Origin: an uncultured Clostridia bacterium
GTDB lineage: Bacteria; Bacillota; Clostridia; Oscillospirales; Acutalibacteraceae
Reading direction: 5' to 3'
DNA: 17,153 nt
Assembly: GCA_944382025.1 (NCBI GenBank)
Contig: CALWMQ010000183.1
Span: 1 to 17,153, forward strand
Positions 6,894-14,576 of the stretch are shown piece by piece. Made by a program: the position numbers and the translations under genes. Position 1 is the stretch's first letter. Every line of letters starts with the position of its first letter. Under the pieces are notes generated by a model. The model saw nothing but the letters and a program-made list of their open reading frames with translations, was not told the origin of the DNA and made no database searches.

Positions 6894-6921
6894 ATCATAT
6901 TTCCAAGCGGAAAGAAAACAA
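6894..6921 (-). promoter_or_regulatory. Candidate promoter of prs(-nadB-nadC)
   Basis: On the minus strand -35 TTGTTT (6916-6921) and -10 TATGAT (6894-6899) are 16 bp apart, giving a leader of about 150 nt before the TTG start. It lies in a short AT-rich patch of an otherwise GC-rich gap. The overlapping TACAAT at 6889-6894 is a possible alternative -10. Confidence 0.5.
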
Positions 6922-7040
6922 AAACTTAACATTTCGCCTGACGAATTTTGCCGGATTGCGGGAAGGCTTACTATAGACAATGCACAAGATTCCCATAAAG
7001 GATAGGAGAGTTAAAATTGTTTTTAAAAATATTAGAAGGG

Positions 7041-7070
7041 GTGCCATACCTGCCTCCCATATGGTATACT
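7041..7070 (+). promoter_or_regulatory. Candidate promoter of hflX with about 140-nt leader
   Basis: GTGCCA (7041-7046) and TATACT (7065-7070) are 18 bp apart. This is the best sigma-A-like pair before hflX, though the -35 is poor. Transcripts would begin near 7077, leaving about 137 nt before the start codon. That leader contains a GACGCG...CGCGTC pairing (near 7109-7114 with 7162-7167) and a small CGGGG/CCCCG hairpin just before the ribosome binding site. A 43-codon open frame from ATG 7071 ends about 3 nt before the ribosome binding site. The rest of the divergent gap 6736-7213 shows nothing else I can support. Confidence 0.35.
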
Positions 7071-7213
7071 ATGGTTATCAGCGTTGGCCAGAACCATTTA
7101 CGGGCGGCGGACGCGTATTTCACGGGCACCGGCCGGCATCATTTATCATACCGCGTCTCCGTCTTGTTGAGGGCGAAGCGGGGATTGATGCCCCGGTGAA
7201 GCAAGGAGGCCCT

Positions 7214-8506
7214 ATGGAAGAGATACAACAAGGAAAAGAGAGGGAAACCGCCCTATTGGTGTCCATTGATACGGGGGAATTTGATGTGGATTCCTCATTG
7301 GACGAACTGGAAGAACTGGCCCATACCGCCGGGGCGGATGTTTTAGGGCGGCTGATCCAAAAGCGGGAAGCCCCCGATAAATCCACCTGCATCGGCAGCG
7401 GACGGCTGGAAGAGTTGGCGCAACTGGCGGAAAACACCGGGGCGGATATGGCCATTTTTGACCGGGAGCTGACCGCTACCCAGCAGCGGAATCTGGAAGA
7501 CGCTCTGCCCTGCCGGGTAGTGGACCGGACTATGCTGATCCTGGACATTTTCGCCGGCCGGGCCCGCTCAGCCGAAGGGCGGCTCCAGGTGGAACTGGCC
7601 CAGCTTCAATATCTTCTGCCGCGTCTGGCAGGGCAGGGCATCGCCCTGTCCCGCCTTGGCGGCGGCATCGGCACCCGGGGGCCTGGAGAAACCAAGCTGG
7701 AAAGCGACCGCCGGCATATCCGGCGGCGTATCCAGTCCCTGAAGCAGCAGTTGGCCGAAGTGGAACAGCATCGGGAAACCCGTCGGGCCCGCCGCCGTAA
7801 GGACGGCCTGTCCACTGTGGCCATCGTGGGCTATACCAACGCGGGGAAATCCACCTTGATGAATACCCTGACCAGCGCCGGGGTGCTGGCGGAAAATAAG
7901 CTGTTCGCCACTCTGGATACCACTTCCCGGGCGTTGAAGCTTCCTGACGGGCGTACGGTGCTGCTCATCGACACGGTAGGTCTGGTTCGGCGGCTGCCGC
8001 ACCATTTGGTGGACGCTTTCCGCTCCACTCTGGAAGAGGCGGCCCAAGCCGATGTCATTCTAAACCTGTGCGACGCCTCCAGTCCCGAGGCGGAAGAGCA
8101 CCTCCAGGTCACCCGGGAACTGCTGAGCCAGTTGGGCTGTACGGATCGGCCTATTCTCACCGTCATGAACAAATGCGATATTGTCCCGGCGGTGCTGGAA
8201 CCTGGACGGCTGCCGGGGGAATCCGCCCAAGCTCTGCGCATCAGCGCCAAAACCGGCGGCGGAATACCGGAACTGCTGGAAGCGGTAGCCGCGGCCCTGC
8301 CTCCAGATCGGCGAAAAGTACAGCTGCTGCTGCCCTTCAGCGAGGGGAGCCTTGCCCAACTGTGCCGTCAGGAGGGACAGGTAGAATCGGAAGAATATGT
8401 TCCCGAAGGCCTGCGCATGGTGGTAACCTTAGGGGTACGGCTTCTGGACGCGGTAAAGGATTATGAGCTTCCCCAGTCTCATGGATTGTCCGAACCGGGA
8501 CTTTAA
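7214..8506 (+). CDS. hflX: GTPase HflX (ribosome-splitting heat-shock GTPase)
   Basis: HflX binds 70S ribosomes and 50S subunits and uses GTP to split stalled ribosomes; some homologues give resistance to ribosome-targeting antibiotics. The 430-residue product has the family's N-terminal domain (about 10-165, with STCIGSGRLEEL, FDRELTATQQRNLED, VVDRTMLILDIFA and GGGIGTRGPGETKLE), a basic coiled-coil linker (166-198), and a G domain: P-loop GYTNAGKST (206-214), FATLDTTSR, DTVGLVRRLPHHLVDAF (253 on), NKCD (319-322) and ISAK (343-346). ATG 7214 is preceded by AAGGAGG at 4 nt; the frame extends upstream to an ATG at 6980, but that 78-residue addition has no family match and no good ribosome binding site. 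It is divergent from prs and followed 129 bp later by ppk2 in the same direction. Confidence 0.95.
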   Translation: MEEIQQGKERETALLVSIDTGEFDVDSSLDELEELAHTAGADVLGRLIQKREAPDKSTCIGSGRLEELAQLAENTGADMAIFDRELTATQQRNLEDALPCRVVDRTMLILDIFAGRARSAEGRLQVELAQLQYLLPRLAGQGIALSRLGGGIGTRGPGETKLESDRRHIRRRIQSLKQQLAEVEQHRETRRARRRKDGLSTVAIVGYTNAGKSTLMNTLTSAGVLAENKLFATLDTTSRALKLPDGRTVLLIDTVGLVRRLPHHLVDAFRSTLEEAAQADVILNLCDASSPEAEEHLQVTRELLSQLGCTDRPILTVMNKCDIVPAVLEPGRLPGESAQALRISAKTGGGIPELLEAVAAALPPDRRKVQLLLPFSEGSLAQLCRQEGQVESEEYVPEGLRMVVTLGVRLLDAVKDYELPQSHGLSEPGL

Positions 8507-8635
8507 GCCGTGCACATGACAGCGAATCGGATAAAGCCGACTTTTTCAGGTTCCGTATGGGATAACACGGGCACATATTCCGGTCGGTTTTTACAATACT
8601 AATCCATACGCAAAAAACGGATGGGAGGAAGTTCC

Positions 8636-9496
8636 ATGAATTTGAATGCCTACCGGTATACGGGAAAAAAAGTGTTTGATATCCACGACTTCGATACCAG
8701 CCAGAACGGCGGTCTTTCCAAAGAGCAAGGCCAGGCAATGCTGCGGGAAAACGTGGAGATGATGGCGGAGCTGCAGGATAAATTCTACGCTCAGGATCGG
8801 GAAGCCTTACTGCTGATTTTCCAGGCCATGGACTCTGCCGGCAAGGACGGGGCGGTTAAGCATGTCATGAGTGGTCTGAATCCCCAAGGAGTACAGGTAT
8901 ACAGTTTTAAACAGCCCAGTTCGGAAGAACTGGATCACGATTATCTCTGGCGGATCAACCGCTGCCTGCCCCAGCGGGGGAATATTGGGATTTTTAACCG
9001 TTCCTACTACGAAGAGGTACTGGTAGGCCGGGTTCACAACCTCCCCTATTCCCAGAAACTGCCCGCCCGCTGCCTGGACGACCATCTGTGGGAGCGCCGT
9101 TACCGCCAGATCCGGGACTACGAACGCTACCTGTCCGAAAACGGTATCACGGTGGTGAAATTTTTCCTGCACATTTCCAAGGCGGAGCAATGCCAGCGGT
9201 TTTTGGAACGGATCGATACCCCCAGTAAAAATTGGAAATTCTCAGCCTCAGATATCGCGGAGCGTGCCCATTGGGAGGACTACATGGAGGCCTATGAAAA
9301 GGCGATAAACGCTACCGCTTCCAAAGATGCTCCCTGGTACGTGATCCCTTCGGACAAAAAATGGTTTTCCCGGCTGCTGATTTCCCAAATCGTCACTGAG
9401 CATCTCAAGAAGCTGGATCCCCAATACCCGGCGGTCAGTGACGCCCAAAAGCAAGCGTTAGCGGCCTGTCGGCAGCAGCTGACCAATGAAACCTGA
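8636..9496 (+). CDS. ppk2: Polyphosphate kinase 2 family, polyphosphate:AMP/ADP phosphotransferase (class III-like)
   Basis: PPK2 enzymes move phosphate between inorganic polyphosphate and nucleotides. The 286-residue product starts MNLNAYRYTGKK and carries the Walker A stretch FQAMDSAGKDGAVKHVMSG (63 on), NPQGVQVYSFKQPS, the Walker B region GIFNRSYYEEVLVGRVH (118-134), then the lid with ERRYRQIRDYE and the C-terminal WYVIPSDKKWFSRLLISQI. The AGKDG form followed by HVMSGLNPQG is characteristic of the group that phosphorylates AMP and ADP with polyphosphate (class III); the exact substrate is inferred. ATG 8636 is chosen over ATG 8621 because GGGAGG lies 8 nt ahead of it. No strong promoter was found in the 129-bp gap after hflX, so read-through from hflX is possible. 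It ends at a terminator at 9514-9556. Confidence 0.93.
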   Translation: MNLNAYRYTGKKVFDIHDFDTSQNGGLSKEQGQAMLRENVEMMAELQDKFYAQDREALLLIFQAMDSAGKDGAVKHVMSGLNPQGVQVYSFKQPSSEELDHDYLWRINRCLPQRGNIGIFNRSYYEEVLVGRVHNLPYSQKLPARCLDDHLWERRYRQIRDYERYLSENGITVVKFFLHISKAEQCQRFLERIDTPSKNWKFSASDIAERAHWEDYMEAYEKAINATASKDAPWYVIPSDKKWFSRLLISQIVTEHLKKLDPQYPAVSDAQKQALAACRQQLTNET

Positions 9497-9513
9497 CGCC
9501 GCATAGGTAGATC

Positions 9514-9556
9514 GGGGATCGTGCCGCTATACGGCGTGGTTCCCCTGGCTTTTTTT
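9514..9556 (+). terminator. Rho-independent terminator after ppk2
   Basis: GGGGATCGTGCCG and CGGCGTGGTTCCCC form an imperfect stem around CTATA, followed after TGGC by seven T residues (9550-9556). It starts 18 bp after the ppk2 stop, in the position and form of an intrinsic terminator. Confidence 0.85.
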
Positions 9557-9582
9557 CATTAGAGATGGCTTTTTCTACAGTC

Positions 9583-9703
9583 AAAGGCGGGCGGCAGCCC
9601 GCCTTTCTCAGTATCCATCAGCCGGCAGCCAAGTGATGCGGCGTGAAACGCCGCGGCGGAAAACTCAGGCGATGGTTTCCCGCCGAACGACATCCCGCCG
9701 GGA
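9583..9703. other. Run of four GC-rich hairpins in a gene-free region
   Basis: Directly after the ppk2 terminator come: AAAGGCGGGC/GCCCGCCTTT, perfect 10-bp stem with loop GGCA (9583-9606); GCGGCG/CGCCGC with loop TGAAA (9638-9654); GGCGGAAAAC/GTTTCCCGCC, one mismatch, 10-nt loop (9655-9684); and the palindrome TCCCGCCGGGA (9693-9703). The second and third abut exactly. A further hairpin AGAGGC/GCCTCT starts repeat copy B at 9739. No gene is seen in 9497-10160; the remainder is the repeat and the upstream region of the ABC genes. Confidence 0.6.
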
Positions 9704-9732
9704 CGCTGTCCGCCCCCCACCCCCGCTTTTTA

Positions 9733-9927
9733 AGCGAAGAGGCTTTGCCTCTATGAAGTATGACGGGAGTCTTGCCCCTCAACCCCACCGCCCCTTGCAG
9801 TGACCAAAATCAACCTGCGCCACCATGATGGCTGCCAGTTTTGACCGCGGCGCCAACCCCTGTTCGCTGTTTCCCGCCCTACGGGTGCTGGCAGGCGTTG
9901 CATTTTGTAAAAGGCGGGTGAAAACTT
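9733..9927 (+). repeat. Dispersed intergenic repeat, copy B
   Basis: This is the partner of copy A at 1346-1551: 9770-9927 aligns without gaps to 1394-1551 at 120/158 positions. Its left end has a neat hairpin AGAGGCTTTGCCTCT (9739-9753) that copy A lacks in clean form. Both copies end at the same point, after GAAAACTT. It lies between the hairpin run and the ABC transporter promoter region. A minus-strand frame is open across both copies and ends at the same codon in each, but the substitution pattern does not favour third codon positions, so I treat it as non-coding. Confidence 0.8.
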
Positions 9928-10076
9928 CATGTGGGAAGTGTTCCTATTTTGGGGTGCCTCGTTGGCGTGGTTTTCCCCGTTTTGGCCGTTGATCAACCTC
10001 CCCCATCATCCCATAACGGCGCAGGCTAACCGCTTTTCTTACTTTAATCCTATTTTGGGAGAAAATTCGTTTTTCC

Positions 10077-10132
10077 TTCACAAATATCTTAAGAAATCTC
10101 TGTATACTGATATATGGGAAAGTCTCGGAGAC
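10077..10132 (+). promoter_or_regulatory. Candidate promoter and operator of the ABC transporter genes
   Basis: TTCACA (10077-10082) and TATACT (10103-10108) are good matches to -35 and -10 boxes, but the 20-bp spacer is long, as in promoters that need a DNA-distorting activator. A palindrome GTCTC-G-GAGAC (10122-10132) lies just after the expected start point, and TCTTAAGA (near 10087) lies within the spacer. Regulation by a dedicated factor is only an inference, as no regulator gene is adjacent. Confidence 0.35.
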
Positions 10133-10160
10133 AGGCGATACCAGCTCCTCCAGGAAAGGA

Positions 10161-10877
10161 ATGGATACAAACATGGAAAACTTTGTGGAATTCCAGGATG
10201 TGTGTAAATATTATCAAATGGGAAGCCAACGGATAGCCGCTGCCGATAAGGTCAGCTTCACCATCGCGAAAGGAGAATTCGCTGTCATTGTGGGCCCCAG
10301 CGGCGCCGGAAAAACCACGGTACTCAATATGCTGGGCGGCATGGACACCTGCGACCAGGGGGTTATCCGGCTGGACGGCAGCGAAATCAGCAAATACAGC
10401 CAAAAACAGCTCACAGAATACCGCCGGTACGATGTGGGCTTTGTGTTCCAATTCTATAACTTGGTTCAGAACCTAACCGCTCTGGAAAACGTGGAACTGG
10501 CGGCGGAAATCTGCAAAGATCCCCTGGACGCCCGGCAGACGCTGGCGGAAGTCGGTCTGGAAGACCGGATGAAGAACTTGGCAGCCCAGCTATCCGGCGG
10601 CGAACAGCAGCGGGTGGCTATTGCTCGGGCATTGGCCAAAAACCCAAAAATCCTGCTGTGCGACGAACCTACCGGCGCTTTGGACTACAAGACCGGCAAA
10701 AGCGTCCTCAAGCTCCTGCAGGACACCTGCCGCAATACCGGCCGGACCGTTATCGTCATCACCCACAACCAGGCCCTGACCGCCATGGCTGACCGGGTGA
10801 TCCGCATTAAGAGCGGCACGGTACTCAGCTCTGAAGTCAATCCTCATCCCACGCCGGTGGAACAGATCGAATGGTAA
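10161..10877 (+). CDS. ABC transporter ATP-binding protein, MacB/LolD-like
   Basis: This 238-residue ATPase powers the FtsX-type permease encoded immediately downstream. All motifs are intact: Walker A GPSGAGKTT (45-53), Q-loop FQFYNLVQNLTALENVELA with Gln97, signature LSGGEQQ (144-150), Walker B ILLCDEPTGALD (164-175) and the switch His202 in VITHNQAL. The sequence style, with FYNLVQNLTALENV and DEPTGALD, is that of the MacB/LolD/FtsE branch that works with FtsX-fold permeases as mechanotransmitters or exporters and not as importers. ATG 10161 uses AGGA 5 nt ahead; ATG 10173 with AAAGGA is an alternative. The stop is 19 bp from the permease start, so the two genes form an operon. No two-component or antibiotic-resistance gene is next to it, so substrate and role are unknown. 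Confidence 0.95.
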   Translation: MDTNMENFVEFQDVCKYYQMGSQRIAAADKVSFTIAKGEFAVIVGPSGAGKTTVLNMLGGMDTCDQGVIRLDGSEISKYSQKQLTEYRRYDVGFVFQFYNLVQNLTALENVELAAEICKDPLDARQTLAEVGLEDRMKNLAAQLSGGEQQRVAIARALAKNPKILLCDEPTGALDYKTGKSVLKLLQDTCRNTGRTVIVITHNQALTAMADRVIRIKSGTVLSSEVNPHPTPVEQIEW

Positions 10878-10896
10878 GGGAAGGCAGGGAATACAC

Positions 10897-13800
10897 GTGA
10901 AAAAATCCTACCGTAAGGTGATCGTCCGGGAGGTCACCCATACCCTCAGCCGTTTCCTGGCTATCTTCGGCATTGTGGCACTGGGCGTCGGTTTCCTGGC
11001 AAGCCTGCTGGCTACCACCCCGGATATGCGGGCCTCTACCGACCGATACTACGACGAAACCAATATGTTCGATATCCGGGTGGTGTCCCCTTTGGGGCTG
11101 ACCAGCCGGGATGTGGACGCCATTCGTTCAACCGATGGTGTGGCAGGGGTGATGCCCTTATACAGCGCTGACGCCATGATCACCATCCCCGCCGGAGAGG
11201 ATGTGGTAACCCATATTCAAAGTCTGCCCCTATCCCTGCTGGATACCGATTCAGGCGACTACCAGAACCGTGTCATACTCACCGAGGGGCGGATGCCGGA
11301 AACCCCCGGCGAAGTGGTCATGGAAACCTCCAAAATGTCTACATACGGCCTTGAGATAGGAGACACCCTGACCCTGTCGGAAGATAATGAGGATCTCTCC
11401 GATACCCTGGGTTCCACCACTTTCACCATCGTGGGGAAGGTTAAAAGCGCCTACTATTTTTCCGTTGAGCAGGAAACCAGCACGGTAGGGGACGGTACCG
11501 TAGCCCTCATCTTGTATACCGGAGAGGATTCCTTTACCCTGGACATTTACACCAGTATCTTTGCGCTGGTAGACGGGGCCAAGGATCTGACCGCTTTTTC
11601 CCAATCCTACGACGACGCCGTCCAGCCTCTGATGGATACCCTGGAAGAATTAGGCCAAGGGCAAAGCGTCCTGCGCCGGGAAGAAGTGGTGGAGGAGGCC
11701 CAAAAGGAACTGGACGATGCTCAGAAAGAGTATGACCAGGAGAAGCAGGAGGCTGAGGAACAGCTGGCGGACGCTCAAGAAGAACTGGATGACGCCCAAA
11801 AGCAGATTGAGGATGGGGAAAAGGAACTGGAGGACAACCGTGAAAAGCTCCAGGAAAACCAGCAGCAATTGGAAGACGGCCGGGCAGCGTATGAGTCCGG
11901 GCTGGAACAATATACCTCCGGGCTGGAACAGTGGCAGGCAGGGCTGGAAGAATTAGAGCGCCAAAAAGCTGATTTCCAGACTACCATCCAGGAAAAGCAG
12001 CAGGAACTGGACAGCGCCCGCCAGGAGCTGGACGCAGCCAAAGAAAAATTGGAACAGTTCCAATCCCAACTGGACTTCCTGGCCCAAACCATCAAGGAAA
12101 AAAGTCAGGATATTCAGGACGCGCTGGACCAGGGGCTGATCACTGAGGAACAGGCTCAGGAACTGCGTGAAACCGTCCTGGCGCCGCTGCAGCAGCGATA
12201 TGATTCAGGCAAGGCAGCCTATGACCAGGGCTTGCAGGAGTATACGGAAAGGGAACGGCAGTGGGCTGACGGACAGTCCCAGCTGGAAGCCGGCAAGGTG
12301 GAAGCGAATGCTCAGTTCGCGGAAGCGCAGAAAAAATTAGATGCCACGGAAGCCCAGCTGGCGGGGGCCAAAGCGGAACTGGACGCCAGTCTGAAGACCA
12401 TCACCACCGGGGAAAAGGAACTGGCATCAGGCCGGGAACAGCTGGATCAGGCGGAAAAAGAGCTGGAGGACGCCAAAGCCGAACTGGCGGACGGCCGGGC
12501 GGAATATGAGGACGCCAAGCAGGAAGCCGACCAGAAGCTGGCAGACGGCCAGAAACAGCTGGATGATGCCCGGGACGAAATCCAGAAAATAGACGCTGGA
12601 GAGTGGATGGTGCTGAACCGCCATACCAATCCCAGCTATGTCAGCTTCGACAGCAATGCGGAAAAGGTGGAAAGCATCGCCAAAGTATTCCCCATTTTCT
12701 TCTTCCTAGTAGCCGCTTTGGTGGCTCTGACGACCATGACGCGTATGGTGGAGGAAGAACGGGTACAGATCGGTACCCTGAAAGCCCTGGGTTACAGCAA
12801 ACCCGCCATTATGTCCAAATATATGATCTACGCCGGGGCCGCTACTGTTTGCGGGTGCGTTTTTGGCTTGCTGGTAGGGTTCCAGGTATTCCCTACCGTT
12901 ATCTGGGGCGCTTATGAGATCATGTACGATCTGCCTCCCCTGATCATCTCGTTTAATCCCACTTATGCCTCCCTGTCCTCCGCGGCGGCCATTCTATGCA
13001 CCATGCTGGCCACTTGGTCAGCCTGTTCCAGCACCCTGAGGGAAGCCCCTGCCAGGCTGATGCTCCCCAAAACCCCCAAGGCCGGCAAACGGGTATTCCT
13101 GGAACGGATCCCGTTCATCTGGAATCATCTTTCCTTTACCCACAAGGTTACCGCCCGGAACCTGATCCGCTATAAAAAGCGGTTCTTTATGACAGTGATT
13201 GGGATTGCCGGCTGTACCGCCCTGCTCTTAACCGGTTTCGGACTGCGGGATTCTATTTCGGATATTGTGGATAAACAGTTCGGTGAAATTTTCCTGTATA
13301 ACCTCAGCGTAACCGTCAAGGACGGGGATAACCAGCCGGTGGAGGATTTCCTCAGCAGCAACGCGGAAGCCACTCTGCGAGTACACCAGTCCTCCGCCGA
13401 CCTGACTGGAAAGGATGCCGATCCTCATACCGCTGTTCTGTATGTTCCGTCTGACAGTACCCGGATTTTCGAATTCATTACCTTCCGGGAGCGGAAAAGC
13501 GGCAAACCGCTGCCTTTTACCGAAGAGGGGGCGCTGCTTACCGAAAAGCTGGCCGAGGAAATGAAGGTCAAGGCAGGCGATACCATCACCGTGGAAAATG
13601 GGGATGGCCAGACCGCTCAGGTAACGGTCAGCGGCATTACCGAAAACTATGTACAGGGATATCTGTATATGTCCTCCGCTTTGTACAGCGAGTGCTTTCA
13701 CCAGGATCCCGAATTCAACTCCATTGTGGCCAGGGTAGCCGACGACTCCAAAGAAAACCGCGACCGTATCTCGACCGAGCTTCTGAAAAACAGCCAGGTA

Positions 13801-14259
13801 GTATCGCTTTCCTTCACCACCGTCCTTAGCCAGTCCTTCGGGGATATGATCGCCAATATCGATTATATTGTGATGGTTTTGATCATCTGTGCCGGGCTTC
13901 TGGCCTTTGTAGTTCTGTATAACCTGACAAACATCAATATCACGGAACGGCAGAAAGAGATCGCTACCCTTAAGGTACTGGGTTTCTACAACCGGGAGGT
14001 GGGCGCCTATATCTTCCGGGAAACCGGTATCCTCAGCATCATCGGTACCGGTGTCGGACTGATCCTCGGCATTTTCCTCCATGCCTTTGTGGTACAAACC
14101 GCGGAGGTGGAAATGGTCATGTTTGGCCGGGACATTTATCTCATGAGCTATGTCCTGGCGGCTTTGCTGACCTTGGTGTTTTCCGCCCTGGTAGATGCGG
14201 TCATGGTTCGGAAGCTGAAAAAGATCGATATGGTGGAATCTATGAAAGCCGGAGAGTAA
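10897..14259 (+). CDS. FtsX-like ABC transporter permease with long extracellular coiled coil
   Basis: A 1120-residue membrane protein with two FtsX-type units. GTG start with AGGGA 6 nt upstream. Predicted layout: TM1 about 13-35; an extracellular domain 40-255; a charged, Gln/Glu/Lys-rich coiled coil about 264-568 built of heptads such as ELDDAQKE and ELADGRAEYEDAK; TM2-TM4 about 598-616, 642-670 and 691-710; a second unit with TM5 763-782, an extracellular domain 790-985, and TM6-TM8 990-1010, 1045-1070, 1083-1105. ERQKEIATLKVLGF after TM6 and EERVQIGTLKALGY after TM2 are the typical FtsX coupling segments for the ATPase. A 14-base DNA block, TCCGGGCTGGAACA, repeats with a 21-bp period at 11896 and 11917, showing heptad duplication. 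Similar large permeases are common in Firmicutes but mostly uncharacterised; substrate unknown. Confidence 0.92.
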   Translation: MKKSYRKVIVREVTHTLSRFLAIFGIVALGVGFLASLLATTPDMRASTDRYYDETNMFDIRVVSPLGLTSRDVDAIRSTDGVAGVMPLYSADAMITIPAGEDVVTHIQSLPLSLLDTDSGDYQNRVILTEGRMPETPGEVVMETSKMSTYGLEIGDTLTLSEDNEDLSDTLGSTTFTIVGKVKSAYYFSVEQETSTVGDGTVALILYTGEDSFTLDIYTSIFALVDGAKDLTAFSQSYDDAVQPLMDTLEELGQGQSVLRREEVVEEAQKELDDAQKEYDQEKQEAEEQLADAQEELDDAQKQIEDGEKELEDNREKLQENQQQLEDGRAAYESGLEQYTSGLEQWQAGLEELERQKADFQTTIQEKQQELDSARQELDAAKEKLEQFQSQLDFLAQTIKEKSQDIQDALDQGLITEEQAQELRETVLAPLQQRYDSGKAAYDQGLQEYTERERQWADGQSQLEAGKVEANAQFAEAQKKLDATEAQLAGAKAELDASLKTITTGEKELASGREQLDQAEKELEDAKAELADGRAEYEDAKQEADQKLADGQKQLDDARDEIQKIDAGEWMVLNRHTNPSYVSFDSNAEKVESIAKVFPIFFFLVAALVALTTMTRMVEEERVQIGTLKALGYSKPAIMSKYMIYAGAATVCGCVFGLLVGFQVFPTVIWGAYEIMYDLPPLIISFNPTYASLSSAAAILCTMLATWSACSSTLREAPARLMLPKTPKAGKRVFLERIPFIWNHLSFTHKVTARNLIRYKKRFFMTVIGIAGCTALLLTGFGLRDSISDIVDKQFGEIFLYNLSVTVKDGDNQPVEDFLSSNAEATLRVHQSSADLTGKDADPHTAVLYVPSDSTRIFEFITFRERKSGKPLPFTEEGALLTEKLAEEMKVKAGDTITVENGDGQTAQVTVSGITENYVQGYLYMSSALYSECFHQDPEFNSIVARVADDSKENRDRISTELLKNSQVVSLSFTTVLSQSFGDMIANIDYIVMVLIICAGLLAFVVLYNLTNINITERQKEIATLKVLGFYNREVGAYIFRETGILSIIGTGVGLILGIFLHAFVVQTAEVEMVMFGRDIYLMSYVLAALLTLVFSALVDAVMVRKLKKIDMVESMKAGE

Positions 14260-14303
14260 TCCTTTGGTGCGAGAGAAACTCTCTCCTGATTCCGGTGATA
14301 AAC

Positions 14304-14358
14304 TGTTCCCACCAGCCTGCATCCCATGTGGATACCCTCGTATCCCCTGCTGGGAACA
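14304..14358 (+). other. Nested stem-loop after the ABC permease
   Basis: TGTTCC (14304-14309) pairs with GGAACA (14353-14358), CAGC (14313-14316) with GCTG (14349-14352), and inside the loop GGATAC/GTATCC forms a 6-bp hairpin with loop CCTC. A small GAGAG/CTCTC hairpin precedes it near 14270. It would be part of the permease mRNA 3' end, ahead of the terminator at 14384. The gap 14260-14576 holds no gene. Confidence 0.4.
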
Positions 14359-14383
14359 GGGCATGACTGTTGGAATACAAAAG

Positions 14384-14434
14384 AAGAGCGGTGCGTTTCC
14401 AGCTGGTTCAGGCTGGAAACGCACCGCTCTTTTT
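14384..14434 (+). terminator. Very strong intrinsic terminator, likely bidirectional
   Basis: Two perfectly complementary 20-base arms (14384-14403 and 14412-14431) with an 8-nt loop TGGTTCAG are followed by TTTTAT on the plus strand; the minus strand continues TTCTTTTGT. The arms begin AAGAGCGGTGC and end GCACCGCTCTT. It sits between the convergent permease and mrp genes and can end both transcripts. Confidence 0.93.
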
Positions 14435-14576
14435 ATGACGTATATAAGGATACGACTTTTGACGCCCAACCATCCTTCTTCGGTCATCCTCAACGGGACA
14501 TACCGACAAGGAAATCTGTCACACGGCGGCAATATAGAAAAAACGGCTGGAACTTTGGCGATGGGAGAACGAAGGT

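Noticed and set aside
6980..7213. N-terminal extension of HflX from ATG 6980
   Set aside because: The added residues do not look like HflX, and AAGGAGG lies directly before ATG 7214, which gives the standard family length.
14304..14358. Riboswitch
   Set aside because: The element lies after, not before, a gene on the plus strand, and on the minus strand it is beyond the mrp stop and terminator; no known riboswitch core was recognised.
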